Positions 21,281-30,810 of a stretch of 30,968 nucleotides of DNA are shown here, piece after piece. Both the position numbers and the translations under genes were made by a program. Source of the DNA: a virus. The stretch's first letter is position 1, and the number at the start of each line of letters is the position of its first letter. The stretch spans positions 1 through 30,968 of the IMG/VR virus record IMGVR_UViG_3300033996_001294. The stretch is one strand, 5' to 3'. The notes under the pieces were generated by a model. It did no database searches. It was not told where the DNA came from and saw only the letters and a list, made by a program, of their open reading frames with translations.

Positions 21281-24200
21281 TGCCACAGAAAAAGCTATAC
21301 CTACAAGTATCTTTTGAAGGTGGCATGGTAGATACCGTAGTCAGTGACTACGACTACCAAGATGGTGATCTACGTTGGCAAAAGCCACAATCACGGTCAG
21401 CCGTTTACATCAAAAATTACGATCCTTCTCTTGTCAAAGGTGCTTTGACAAAGCGAGGTGGGTATGCTTTATTGCGTGAAACAAACAAACACATCAATGG
21501 AGATATTGGCCTAGTAGACTACCGTACACAGGTAGCTCTAGGCCAGTCTCCTGCTATTAAAGGTCTGCCAGTAACCTATTCACAATCAAACATTAACAAT
21601 GTCGATTTGAGTAGGTTTACAACACTTGTAGATCTTGAAACAGATCAATTCCAAAGTTTAACAACTGGGCGGACTGATCCTTTTACGGTATGTGGTGCAA
21701 CTGTTGTACCATACAACAAGCCAATAGGCCAGAATGTATTGGTCTATTTTTTGCGTCACATTATTGACAATGCTGCGCCTACGCCAGACGAAGAACGTAC
21801 GCGCATTGTACACTATGGTTGGCATGTAAGTAGCCCTAACACATCCCCACGTTGGTACAACGCCCTAACAAATGGGCAGGGGCCTAATTACAACGGCAGT
21901 TTGCGGACAACGGTTGAGCCTGCCCCATTCCCAGGGTGGGATATACGAGGCACATTTACTGACGCTGCGCGTCATGGAGGCACATTAGTTATTACAACCG
22001 ATGTTGCCATAGAAACACATCCGTGGGCAAATGGTATAGTAACAGGAACAACGTTTACATGGACAGCAAATCCGTGGACTGACGACATGTACCCATGTTA
22101 TGTTTGGTCATACTGGGATATACGTCGTAAACGTGATAAACGAAAGTTTTGGCAGATCATTCGTGATGGTGACCCAGCTAACCCCAACGTAACGTTCCTT
22201 AATGACCTAAGCAACAATTACACGGCTGACGACAAGTATTCGTTGTTTAAGGTGCTGCAGCCTTCTATGCGCCCTACAAGAGACACAAGCTTTGTAAGCT
22301 GGCGTACATACATTAAGGGTGCTGTTGATGGCAATTCTTCGTTAGTAGCAGGTAGCTGCGCTTATGCTGCTCCACCATTTGGCGGAGAAATGGCTTCAGC
22401 AGTAGCATATCAAACACCATATGTTGCTGCAGACAATCTATTAACCACAGAACCTATTAATAGTGCTATTGAAGTTGCGATTGTTGAAGCACGTGGGCGT
22501 GTGTTCAACATAACGCCTATACCATACGTCAACGACCAAAACCCGTTGACTGATAGGTTGACGGCCTCGTCTGAATATCGTTGGTTAAATAATTACAACA
22601 ACTATATCCAGACAATTGAAATACCCAAGAACTACGACATCCAGCCTAGCACTGACGATTACTGGAAAGTATATCGCGAAAAAAATACTGGCAATGTTGT
22701 CGAATACATTACTGTTACAAGTGGTGTATTGAGTTATAGCAATGTACAGCGTGTAACTAAGATTGTTGGGTATTCTCTTACTAACAAAGAAAATAAAGAT
22801 CTCATTATCGGCAATGGTAAAACAGGTGCTGATTTTCTAGAGATTAAAGAATCAGCTTTCTATTGGACTGTCGGAGTTACACTGCCTGATTATTTGCAGG
22901 ATAATTGTCCTCGTCCGTGGCTAAAAGGTGAAAAGATTCCTTTGTTGCTTACTGGTACAATCCGTGGCGTTGAGATTGTTTTGAGTAAGTACACGCACGT
23001 AGTAACATCAGATGACTACGAAGCGTACCCAACCATGCAATTCCCACGTTTCTTTTACGAAGAAACATTTGGGCAAATGGGGGCTAACGTATCAGATGCT
23101 ACAACAAACCTCGAAAATCAACTGGGGGCATTTGCACATAATGGGCCTGCTGTTAACCGCAGTTTGCCTGTTGAGCAATATTATTTAGCCCTTAACCAAA
23201 GCATACGGTTTAATGGCAAAACAACCTTGCCTGCTGCAGTACGTGGGTATGCGCTTTCAAATGGTACGTTTGTAGCTGGGCAAGGTAACAATGTACGTTA
23301 CAGACTATATGAAGGCTATAAAACCTATTGCATTGAACCGTTTAATTCTACCGCTAACGCACCATATGTAGCTCCAAAAGGATTAGTGCCTGCTGATAGT
23401 GACGATGTGCGTACAAGAATATATGCTCGTCCAGTTGATAGTTGCGTAGTTGGCACAGATCTAAAGGAAGGTCTCGATAACTTTAAGGTAGGTTATCGCC
23501 GTGAACACACTAATCCTAAGCTTTTGCTATTTACGATCAAGCTTAAAAAGTCTAGGTTGTCAGAGATCCTTGAGCAAGGTATTGAATCATTGAACTTATA
23601 CTGCGCGCAAGCTTCAGATATAAGCGCGTTTAATAGCGTCGGGTTGTTCTCTTTGCAAGAACCTACGCCTGGCATTTATATGCTGCCTGACATACCTGAT
23701 GAAAACGAGTACAGCAAATACCGCTTGGTTAAAAAGTTTGTGCTAGATGGCGATGGATCGCCATTCCATGATTTTAGAACAACGCAAGACGACCAGTACT
23801 GGAAAGATTTTTATCGTGGAGCACCAGTAGCAACTAACTCATGGGTTGAAGTCGGCAATTCAACTACTGGCTTTTTGATTGCAACAGGACAACACGAAAC
23901 AGAAATAAGTAACACAAACGCAAGCAATTTGCTTACACCTGATTTTCTGCTGTGGGATTATCCTATTAGCGCACCATTGTCACTTAATAGCAGTGGTAAT
24001 TACTGGCAAGGACGAGGCGCGAAACTTACAGCCAACATTAAAGGTCGTACTTTTATAGGTGGTTGTTTAGATCGCTATGGCGAAGAAGAGCAAGCACTTA
24101 TACGATATAGCGACGTTCAATCAGGGGTGATCTCACTCGACGTATTTTCAGAAGAAAACTACATCAAAGTAGGTGGATTGCCACATGTAGCATTTACTGA

Positions 24201-24753
24201 GTATCGCGAGCATCTGTGGGTGTACAGTCGCAGTGAGTGTCATCGTATACAGATGCCAGACGTTGTAGACGTGACGTCATGGGAGTATTTGGATAAGATA
24301 CCAGGGCAAGGTACGTACAACCAAAAGACGCTAATCACGACGCCACATGGCGTTGTATGGGCTAATGAAGGTGGTGTATGGCTTTCTGATGGGCGTATGC
24401 CTGAGAACCTCGCCCAGTCAGTCCTTACCTTTTACAAGCGTATGGCGACAAACTTCCCGCCGTATTATGCTACAAAGATTGAACTGCCACAATTCCCATT
24501 TGATGAAAATGGCATTAACCCTTACATGGAAGTAGCTTATAATGAGTTTGCCAACGAGCTTGTTATATGTTCGCCAACTGCTATGTATGTTGGTGTAACT
24601 GACTTCCAACCAGAAGATCACCAGCAGCTAGGCGAGGAATACCGTTTAGTGTATTCGTTTGATACAAAGCTGTGGCATGTCGAGCATGCAGATCTTCCGA
24701 GGTTTGGCACGTATCTAAACGAATTTGATGCTGGTGGAAAGGTAACCTTCTAA
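21280..24753 (+). CDS. Large tail protein, probable nozzle/stabilisation protein
   Basis: At 1157 residues this is the largest gene here. It is soluble, beta-rich and Trp/Tyr-rich. The start (MPQKKLYLQVSFEGGMVDTV, then KRGGYALLRE) and the C-terminal third (ANIKGRTFIGGCLDRYGEEE, YREHLWVYSRSECHRIQMPD, TPHGVVWANEGGVWLSDGRM) look like beta-propeller repeats of podovirus tail nozzle or stabilisation proteins (gp10/gp12-type). These form the tip of the short tail and hold DNA in. It is longer than usual (about 470-800), perhaps because of inserted domains between about 150 and 850. The absence of a tape-measure gene supports the short-tail reading. It is coupled by TAATG on both sides. Confidence 0.65.
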   Translation: MPQKKLYLQVSFEGGMVDTVVSDYDYQDGDLRWQKPQSRSAVYIKNYDPSLVKGALTKRGGYALLRETNKHINGDIGLVDYRTQVALGQSPAIKGLPVTYSQSNINNVDLSRFTTLVDLETDQFQSLTTGRTDPFTVCGATVVPYNKPIGQNVLVYFLRHIIDNAAPTPDEERTRIVHYGWHVSSPNTSPRWYNALTNGQGPNYNGSLRTTVEPAPFPGWDIRGTFTDAARHGGTLVITTDVAIETHPWANGIVTGTTFTWTANPWTDDMYPCYVWSYWDIRRKRDKRKFWQIIRDGDPANPNVTFLNDLSNNYTADDKYSLFKVLQPSMRPTRDTSFVSWRTYIKGAVDGNSSLVAGSCAYAAPPFGGEMASAVAYQTPYVAADNLLTTEPINSAIEVAIVEARGRVFNITPIPYVNDQNPLTDRLTASSEYRWLNNYNNYIQTIEIPKNYDIQPSTDDYWKVYREKNTGNVVEYITVTSGVLSYSNVQRVTKIVGYSLTNKENKDLIIGNGKTGADFLEIKESAFYWTVGVTLPDYLQDNCPRPWLKGEKIPLLLTGTIRGVEIVLSKYTHVVTSDDYEAYPTMQFPRFFYEETFGQMGANVSDATTNLENQLGAFAHNGPAVNRSLPVEQYYLALNQSIRFNGKTTLPAAVRGYALSNGTFVAGQGNNVRYRLYEGYKTYCIEPFNSTANAPYVAPKGLVPADSDDVRTRIYARPVDSCVVGTDLKEGLDNFKVGYRREHTNPKLLLFTIKLKKSRLSEILEQGIESLNLYCAQASDISAFNSVGLFSLQEPTPGIYMLPDIPDENEYSKYRLVKKFVLDGDGSPFHDFRTTQDDQYWKDFYRGAPVATNSWVEVGNSTTGFLIATGQHETEISNTNASNLLTPDFLLWDYPISAPLSLNSSGNYWQGRGAKLTANIKGRTFIGGCLDRYGEEEQALIRYSDVQSGVISLDVFSEENYIKVGGLPHVAFTEYREHLWVYSRSECHRIQMPDVVDVTSWEYLDKIPGQGTYNQKTLITTPHGVVWANEGGVWLSDGRMPENLAQSVLTFYKRMATNFPPYYATKIELPQFPFDENGINPYMEVAYNEFANELVICSPTAMYVGVTDFQPEDHQQLGEEYRLVYSFDTKLWHVEHADLPRFGTYLNEFDAGGKVTF

Positions 24754-25535
24754 TGCGTGTAAAATTCATTGGTCAAGATCTGCGCCCATTTACATACAGC
24801 AGACGTTGGAGGATGAAGTTCAATCTTACCAGATTTACATCGGCTAAGTGTTATAAGAAGACTACTGCAACTGTTGTTAAGCTACGTGGTGCTTTCTGGG
24901 TTAACCGCCAAAATCTACGTTATGATGAGTACTTTGGCTTTGGTAACGACCAACAGTATTACCTTAAAAATCCAGCTCCTAGTACAGTACACTATCAAGG
25001 CGTTTATCCTTTTAGGGAAATAGCGGGGCTTGTCATTACCCATGATATAGGTAATGGCGAGAGCGATTATCAACTCGATAAGGTCATTGTAGACGCACAA
25101 ACAGATACTGTTAACTACGGGCCTTACCGTATACCTAACGTAACGCCTGCTAATACCATACCAGGTTATACATATACGGCAGTCGCTCCTGACCCTGTAA
25201 TCAACGTAGAGCTGCGTAATACAAGCTACATGGGCGAAACACCTACTCTGACACTTAACCTGATTGCCCAAAACTTTGCGGCATCGCCAGGCATTTCAGT
25301 ATTAGGTACAACGTTTATTGCTGGTGTCAACCCGTGGGTATCTAAATCGAATACTCCAGGTGGAACGTCTATAAGCGGAAATGATGTACCAGCGTATCGA
25401 GAATCGCTGGCTTTGGTTGTGCCGTTTAGTAAGTATCGCCGTTGCCGTGTATATCTCGAAACATTGCAGAAAATGACGACCATCAGATCGTTGCAGTTAT
25501 TTAGTACTGAATTCCCAAGAAGGACATTTGGTTAA
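24753..25535 (+). CDS. Tail protein coupled to the nozzle gene, 260 aa
   Basis: Starts MRVKFIGQDLRPFTYSRRWR, overlapping the previous stop as TAATG. It looks beta-rich with basic ends; the C-terminus (RESLALVVPFSKYRRCRVYL and EFPRRTFG) resembles the final strands of nozzle-like proteins, so it may be a domain that is part of the nozzle in other phages. It is rich in Pro, Asn and Thr in the middle. Probable virion protein; no known motif. Confidence 0.55.
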   Translation: MRVKFIGQDLRPFTYSRRWRMKFNLTRFTSAKCYKKTTATVVKLRGAFWVNRQNLRYDEYFGFGNDQQYYLKNPAPSTVHYQGVYPFREIAGLVITHDIGNGESDYQLDKVIVDAQTDTVNYGPYRIPNVTPANTIPGYTYTAVAPDPVINVELRNTSYMGETPTLTLNLIAQNFAASPGISVLGTTFIAGVNPWVSKSNTPGGTSISGNDVPAYRESLALVVPFSKYRRCRVYLETLQKMTTIRSLQLFSTEFPRRTFG

Positions 25536-26710
25536 TGCAAACGGCTTGGCGTCACAATGACCATGAATCGCAACGTGAATTTGAGCGGTTGCGTAAACAA
25601 AAGGTATCGGCTGCTGCTGCCGTAACACCAACGCCTGCACCTAGTGGTGGAGGTGGTAGTACGCCAATAGTTGCCCCAGTTAAAGAATATGAGATACGAT
25701 CACCGCTAAATACAATACAGATAACAACACAGCGGTCGCCTATTAAGACCATATGGGATTTGGAAAGATTCCTAACAGTAAGTGTAAGTAATTTAGAAAT
25801 CCCGACACGTATTTACAGCCCTTACAATCTTAATTATAGGTTTGATACTGTTAAGCATATTGACATTGTAGGCGGTAAAAACATCGAAGTATATGGTCAC
25901 AACGTCGAAGAAGACAAGGTTTCTATCCATATTGAAGGTACTGCGCCAACTACATCAAGTTTAGATGGAGCATTGTCTACTGTCTGGATTAAAGATGCGA
26001 ATGGGGATTTTGCTACTGGGTTTGGCTACAATACCGTAACAGCTTCATATTTCAATTCGTTGATGATTGGGCCCTGGGGATGGCAAGACGCTATCAACAG
26101 TACTACGCCATATACAGCTTCTAATTACTCTAACAACGCCAAAGACACAGAATGGGATTGGGGCACATCTATACGCGCTAACCCGCTGCATGCTTACACT
26201 CGTTTTGGCAAAGTAAATAAAGCTGGTCTATACTGGGTTTATATGACTACGCAGGGGTATCGTTGGGTTTCTAACGCCATACTTGCGAGCATGACTCCTT
26301 TTATTAACAATCGCGTGTTTTATTACTGTATGGTACGGCGAAGTGGTTTAGCCCCTAAAATTTATAAGAGTCTAGACATTATGCCGTGGGATCTATACGC
26401 TCCAAGCTTGGGTTCAAGTGTAGACGAACGAGGCGTGTTTATCGAACGGTTTAGTTCACTACCGTGGTCATTAAATGGCGGTTGTCTTATTTGGCTTAAC
26501 GTAGATGACGAAGTAGGCACAGCTATTAGCTATTACAATGGTAATGGTGGAGAGGCAAGATTCGGCTATCAGGTAACGTATCATGCGTTTGAAGCAGTTT
26601 TGGTAGCTGATAATACAACCCTCGATCCAGCTACACAGGTAAATCTTACCCCTATCAACGACCCAGACGTATTTACAAACTACCACAACATGCAGTTTAC
26701 TAACGTTTAG
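25535..26710 (+). CDS. Tail protein with flexible linker, 391 aa
   Basis: Begins MQTAWRHNDHESQREFERLR, a charged helix, followed by a Pro/Gly linker with a Gly4 run (about residues 29-47), then a beta-rich body of more than 330 residues with many Trp and Tyr (WEWGTS-like WDWGTSIRANPLHAYTRFG). An N-terminal anchor helix, linker and large distal domain suit a tail appendage such as a fibre or adaptor on the nozzle. Coupled by TAATG to the previous gene. A short hairpin ATTGC-ATAATC-GCAAT lies right after its stop. No family recognised. Confidence 0.55.
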   Translation: MQTAWRHNDHESQREFERLRKQKVSAAAAVTPTPAPSGGGGSTPIVAPVKEYEIRSPLNTIQITTQRSPIKTIWDLERFLTVSVSNLEIPTRIYSPYNLNYRFDTVKHIDIVGGKNIEVYGHNVEEDKVSIHIEGTAPTTSSLDGALSTVWIKDANGDFATGFGYNTVTASYFNSLMIGPWGWQDAINSTTPYTASNYSNNAKDTEWDWGTSIRANPLHAYTRFGKVNKAGLYWVYMTTQGYRWVSNAILASMTPFINNRVFYYCMVRRSGLAPKIYKSLDIMPWDLYAPSLGSSVDERGVFIERFSSLPWSLNGGCLIWLNVDDEVGTAISYYNGNGGEARFGYQVTYHAFEAVLVADNTTLDPATQVNLTPINDPDVFTNYHNMQFTNV

Positions 26711-26750
26711 TATTGCATAATCGCAATTTACCCTACAACTTTGAAGCACT

Positions 26751-27119
26751 ATGGCACATACACTACGAGTAGAAAACATAACGATTAGCACTGCTAATAC
26801 CAATACAAACGGTACTGGCACAATTACGGCTTTAGTTACAGGGACAAATCAAGGTACTCGTGTTGACTATGTTGTAGTTAAAGCTATTGCTAATGTTACT
26901 GCCGGGATGATCAGATTGTTCACAAAAGAAAATGGTGGTAGTTGGGTTTTGCTTGCTGAACTTCCTGTAACGCAAACTACTGGCAATGCTTTTACACCGT
27001 TTTGGACAAGCCCATATCGTATTCCAGCAATCTATCTTGGGCATAACCAACAGCTAGGTGCTAGTACAAACAATGCAGAAAGTTTCACCGTAACGGCTAT
27101 GTGTGCCGATTTACAGTAA
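26751..27119 (+). CDS. Small beta-rich tail protein, 122 aa
   Basis: A compact Thr/Asn-rich protein (MAHTLRVENITISTANTNTN) with alternating polar and apolar residues expected of a beta-sandwich, ending FTVTAMCADLQ. It follows a 40-base gap that contains an inverted repeat but no clear ribosome site. It lies just before two more tail proteins, so it is likely part of the tail appendage. No family recognised. Confidence 0.55.
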   Translation: MAHTLRVENITISTANTNTNGTGTITALVTGTNQGTRVDYVVVKAIANVTAGMIRLFTKENGGSWVLLAELPVTQTTGNAFTPFWTSPYRIPAIYLGHNQQLGASTNNAESFTVTAMCADLQ

Positions 27120-27128
27120 GAGGTTATT

Positions 27129-27572
27129 ATGGCAGCAGGACAATACCATAACAATATAGAGCCAACGCTAGTTGTTGGCACTACTGCACAGAAGCAAAAC
27201 TATCAGCTAATTGATCGTGAAAATATGCTGGTAGGCCCTGCTGGATCGCAACAACGTGCTAACTATACGCATGTCAAGTGTCGTAATGGTTTGGTATACC
27301 ACTTTTTGATTCCTGGAGGCATGCCAGGTGGTCAGGCAATCCAGATTATCCCATTCCAAGATGCTAATAATAACTGGCCTTCATTGACATATACGCTACA
27401 AGGTACGATTGATGGAGTCAACTTTGTTGCTTTGCCTACGCCAGTAACAGGGGTAGCAGTAACAAATACTCAAAGCGTAGCACATTTGCTTTTGCTTCCA
27501 TTTAGCGCATATAATTTAACGGTCACAGGCGCAAGTGATAACGGTTTCTTTTCTGTTATAGCATCGGTGTAA
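27129..27572 (+). CDS. Small beta-rich tail protein, 147 aa
   Basis: MAAGQYHNNIEPTLVVGTTA begins a protein whose C-terminal half (LTYTLQGTIDGVNFVALPTP onwards) has the strand-plus-DG-loop look of virion beta-sandwich or carbohydrate-binding domains. AGAGGTTATT directly before the ATG is a good ribosome site. It precedes the fibre gene by one base and probably serves as an attachment or accessory part of the fibre. Function inferred from place. Confidence 0.55.
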   Translation: MAAGQYHNNIEPTLVVGTTAQKQNYQLIDRENMLVGPAGSQQRANYTHVKCRNGLVYHFLIPGGMPGGQAIQIIPFQDANNNWPSLTYTLQGTIDGVNFVALPTPVTGVAVTNTQSVAHLLLLPFSAYNLTVTGASDNGFFSVIASV

Positions 27573-27573
27573 C

Positions 27574-28767
27574 ATGTCAACTTCACAATTGCAAAGTGGT
27601 TACGCACCAGCAGGCGGTGGTGGTGCAGGTCTTACAGGCTTTACATCTGCTGCATACGATACTTCCCCTCATTTAAGTGTTAATACATCCGCAATTATTG
27701 CTACTGGAGCAACAGCTAATGTTGATGCCGTATTGCAACCTAAAGGGCAAGGAGCAATTGCAGCGCAAGTTGCTGACGGAACGGCAACTGGCGGTAACAA
27801 ACGAGGCACAGGAGCTGTTGATTTTCAAGTTGCGAGAACTGCAAATACCCAAATAGCTGCTGGAGCATTCGCAGTTTTGGTTGGAGGAAACCAAAATACA
27901 GTCACAGGGTCATACAATGCTATGCTTGGTGGACAAGTAAATTCAATTAGCACTGGCATGTTTAATGTAGTTGGTGGGGGATCGGCTAACAGTTTGACTG
28001 GCGCATCAGATTATAGTTTTTTAGGAGCAGGCCAATCAAATTCAATAAGCAACCAATTTGCATTTATAGGTGCTGGATCGTCAAACTCTGCTAGTGGTAG
28101 TAGAAGTGTTATTGGCGGGGGTATGTCAAATACTGCAACAGGATCTAGCGCAACGGTCAGCGGTGGTTCGCAAAATGGTAGCCGTAATTTTGTTGCTACT
28201 GTTGGTGGTGGGTCAAGTAATAATGTCTGGGCCCAGGCAGGTACTATTCCTGGCGGTGACGCTAATTATGTTGGCCCAGATGCTTACGGATCTACGGTAG
28301 TAGGCACAAATGGGCGTACAGATCTTAGAAACGCTTTTATCCACGGTGGTGGAGCACTTGGTCAGCAAGGTGATTGCCAGTTTGAAAGATTTATTTATGG
28401 TAGACGCACAACAGATGCTGTACAAACTGAAATTGCAAATAGTAATGCCACGGCAGATGATACAAACACTTACCGTATTACTAGTACTGGCTTGGCATAT
28501 TTCAAACTTGATTTAATAGCACGTCAAGAAGGTACACCAGGCCATATAGCAGTTTGGCAAATTTCTGGGGTTCTTAGGAATGAAGGTGGTACACATTTTT
28601 TTGTAGGGACACCAACAGTAACTTCAATAGCTACTCTAGGCAACGGCAGCACATGGAGTGTAGCAGTAGCGGTAGCAACTACAAGGTTGCGAATTTTAGC
28701 AACTGGCCAAGCTGCCACAAATATTAAATGGGCTGGATCTTTGGAAACGATTAGAGTATTAACCTAA
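27574..28767 (+). CDS. Adhesin-like tail fibre (beta-roll repeats)
   Basis: A 397-residue protein. After an anchor part with ANVDAVLQPKGQGAIAAQVA (about 48-67) and TGGNKRGTGAVDFQVART, there are about eight repeats of 15-17 residues (about 104-230) of the form GGxxNxxxGxxxxVI, as in trimeric autotransporter (YadA/Hep_Hag-type) head domains. The C-terminal 150 residues are a different, beta-rich domain that would bind the host surface. Such proteins form trimeric fibres that set host range. No chaperone or deacetylase motif is seen. The C-terminal domain is the likely receptor-binding part. Confidence 0.85.
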   Translation: MSTSQLQSGYAPAGGGGAGLTGFTSAAYDTSPHLSVNTSAIIATGATANVDAVLQPKGQGAIAAQVADGTATGGNKRGTGAVDFQVARTANTQIAAGAFAVLVGGNQNTVTGSYNAMLGGQVNSISTGMFNVVGGGSANSLTGASDYSFLGAGQSNSISNQFAFIGAGSSNSASGSRSVIGGGMSNTATGSSATVSGGSQNGSRNFVATVGGGSSNNVWAQAGTIPGGDANYVGPDAYGSTVVGTNGRTDLRNAFIHGGGALGQQGDCQFERFIYGRRTTDAVQTEIANSNATADDTNTYRITSTGLAYFKLDLIARQEGTPGHIAVWQISGVLRNEGGTHFFVGTPTVTSIATLGNGSTWSVAVAVATTRLRILATGQAATNIKWAGSLETIRVLT

Positions 28768-28778
28768 AGGAACTAATA

Positions 28779-29027
28779 ATGGCACTTGAACAACCAATCG
28801 AAGAAACAGTTATTGTAAAGCCAGCAGTATTGCTCAAAATTGAGCAAGTAATTGTACGGTTTATGGAACAGGATAGTTATGCAACAGCTATTTATTCATT
28901 GCTAAATGATGACAATGTTCCAGTAACAACGCAACCAATTGGTCTTACAGAAGCTGAATTAAGTGGATGGGAAGCAGATGATCAGTTTGTTGTTGATCTT
29001 ATCAAGACAAAGCTTAATCTATCATGA
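28779..29027 (+). CDS. Small protein after the fibre gene, 82 aa
   Basis: A soluble protein (MALEQPIEETVIVKPAVLLK) with an acidic C-terminus. AAAGGAACT gives it a good ribosome site. It starts a run of small genes after the fibre gene and ends as ATGA with the membrane protein that follows. It could be a fibre assembly chaperone, which often lies directly after the fibre gene, but no motif proves it. Confidence 0.5.
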   Translation: MALEQPIEETVIVKPAVLLKIEQVIVRFMEQDSYATAIYSLLNDDNVPVTTQPIGLTEAELSGWEADDQFVVDLIKTKLNLS

Positions 29028-29323
29028 CAATCAATACGTTGCTTGGGCTTATCATTACTACTATGATAGGCGTAATCGGCTATATGCTCAAAAGCCTTAT
29101 AGCCGAACATCACAAGACCCGTGATAGCTTTATAGCTATGCACGAGAATTTGAAGTTTACTACTGAAGAAATAGTCAACCTCAAAAAGTCTGATGAGTTA
29201 ATTACTCAACGTATTGTAGACATTATTGAACGTTTGGTCAGGCTGGAAGAACGAACAAACACAGAAAGACATGTGTATGGCAAACCTGCGCGACGAACCA
29301 CTCATTACAAGAGTTCCTCCTAG
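29024..29323 (+). CDS. Membrane protein with coiled coil, possible lysis or spanin-like factor
   Basis: A 99-residue protein with one N-terminal membrane span (about 4-25, TLLGLIITTMIGVIGYML) and a long charged coiled coil (about 26-80, with EEIVNLKKSDELITQRIVDI). One span plus a coiled coil is the shape of i-spanins and of some holin-associated proteins (XhlA-like). It overlaps the 82-residue gene by ATGA and the holin-like gene by 53 bases. No outer-membrane partner (o-spanin lipobox) is seen nearby, so its role is open. Confidence 0.6.
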   Translation: MTINTLLGLIITTMIGVIGYMLKSLIAEHHKTRDSFIAMHENLKFTTEEIVNLKKSDELITQRIVDIIERLVRLEERTNTERHVYGKPARRTTHYKSSS

Positions 29324-29699
29324 AAAGATAGAACGACCAGGTTTTACGCCATTTAACCTACCTGACCGTTACAAACCAAAGCAAATTGACCTCGAACCAA
29401 AGAACATCCCAATAGCAGAAACTGCTATGACTCTTTGGGAACGGACTAAATTCTACGCGAACCTTACAGTATTGGCAATAAGGCTGATACCAATTTTAAT
29501 AACTCTCAAGATGAGTACCATGAAAAAAGATTGGAAAACAACAGTAACAGGCATCGTCAAAGCAGTATTTCTAGCTTTGAGTATCTTTGGCGTAAGCACA
29601 GGCAACGTAACTGAAAGCCTTGTACTTGGCGTAGGTTATGCCATTGTCGATCTAGTTCAATCGTTCTTTACTGCCGACTCAGTTAAAAATGAACAATAA
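29271..29699 (+). CDS. Multi-span membrane protein, possible holin
   Basis: The frame from ATG 29271 (ATG 29277 is equally possible) gives about 142 residues: a Pro-rich soluble N-terminus, then hydrophobic spans at FYANLTVLAIRLIPILITL, VTGIVKAVFLALSIFGVS and ESLVLGVGYAIVDLVQSFF. The last 63 residues (from 29511, MSTMKKDWKTTVTGI) resemble small phage holins that begin with a short Lys/Trp/Thr segment, so an internal start may make a second, shorter product. It would form pores that release the lysin. It overlaps the membrane/coiled-coil gene before it and the phosphatase start by 11 bases. Confidence 0.55.
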   Translation: MCMANLRDEPLITRVPPRKIERPGFTPFNLPDRYKPKQIDLEPKNIPIAETAMTLWERTKFYANLTVLAIRLIPILITLKMSTMKKDWKTTVTGIVKAVFLALSIFGVSTGNVTESLVLGVGYAIVDLVQSFFTADSVKNEQ

Positions 29700-30810
29700 A
29701 CGTTACCGTTTAACTGATGACGAATATGAGATAATTGCTGAAAGCCGTAAGCAGCGCATACATGAACGTAACGTTGCTAACGGTAAAAAGCGCGGTGAAC
29801 AAATCAAAGAAGCACACCAGCAGGAAACACGAGAGGTCGTCAAAAAACGTACCTCTCGTACTGTATTTGGTACTCCGCCACGTCAGACGGACGAACAATA
29901 CAAAGCCAATGGTAAACGGCTGAGTGAGAAGTTAGCCGAAAAAGAATCTCGTATTAAAGGCATTGAGATGATAACCCAGGAAATTAAACGCCGTGGGTTA
30001 GTGCCTAGTAACGACCAGTTAGAAAGTAGTTTGATTGCTGGATCAGTAAGAGAAGATGACGTCTGCGAGGTTACCAGTAGCCGTGTAGGTATCATATCTG
30101 ATATGCACTGGCCTTTTCACGATCTGCACCAAGCTGCTAATGGCGAGTATTATGGGTCGTATATTAGCGCATTAGAACATTTGAAGGAACAGGGCATTGG
30201 CACGTTGATTATTAACGGCGATGCTATGGACTGCTACCAATTATCGCGCCATGAAAAAGTCGAAAAAAACAGAGAGTTCTCGTGGGAGCTTGACGTTGCC
30301 CGTTCCATGCTATCGCATCTACGAGAATATTTTGGTGACCGAGTTAGGATCATCTATCGTGAGGGTAATCACGAGGAAAGATTTGCTAAATACGTCGCTG
30401 ACAAAGCCGATGCTCTCAAGGGAGTCGTTGATCTACCGACCTTACTCAAGCTATCAAGTCTTCACATTGAATGGGTGGGAGAAAAGCGTAAACTTTCCAT
30501 TGGAAAGCTCTGGGTGGATCACGGTCATGAATGGTTTGGATCAGGAGGTGTTAACCCAGCACGTGCTTATCGAATGAAAGCCAATGATAATATCTTGTTG
30601 GGTCACGTTCATCGCACTACTTTTGATATGGTCAAGAGGCCGTTAGATGGGTCTGTATTTGCAGGGTGGACAATGGGATGCCTTTGTGATTTAAACCCAT
30701 ATTATGCTCCACGCAATATGTGGAATCATGGTGTCTGTACGGTTGATCTTGAAAAAACTGGTGACTTTACTCTTAACAACCGTATCATAATCAATGGCAA
30801 AGTCAGATGA
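29689..30810 (+). CDS. Metallophosphoesterase (calcineurin-like) with basic N-terminus
   Basis: A 373-residue protein. The C-terminal domain has the full metal-site set: SDMHWPFHD with Asp138 and His140, INGDAMD with Asp178, GNHE at 226-229, DHGHEW with His278/280, and GHVH at 305-308. Such enzymes cut phosphomono- or diesters with two metals. The N-terminal 120 residues are charged and helical, with no known domain, and may bind nucleic acid or a partner. Lying after the lysis genes, it may act on DNA ends, RNA ends or nucleotides; none can be chosen. It overlaps the previous gene by 11 bases and the next by 17. Confidence 0.85.
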   Translation: MNNKRYRLTDDEYEIIAESRKQRIHERNVANGKKRGEQIKEAHQQETREVVKKRTSRTVFGTPPRQTDEQYKANGKRLSEKLAEKESRIKGIEMITQEIKRRGLVPSNDQLESSLIAGSVREDDVCEVTSSRVGIISDMHWPFHDLHQAANGEYYGSYISALEHLKEQGIGTLIINGDAMDCYQLSRHEKVEKNREFSWELDVARSMLSHLREYFGDRVRIIYREGNHEERFAKYVADKADALKGVVDLPTLLKLSSLHIEWVGEKRKLSIGKLWVDHGHEWFGSGGVNPARAYRMKANDNILLGHVHRTTFDMVKRPLDGSVFAGWTMGCLCDLNPYYAPRNMWNHGVCTVDLEKTGDFTLNNRIIINGKVR

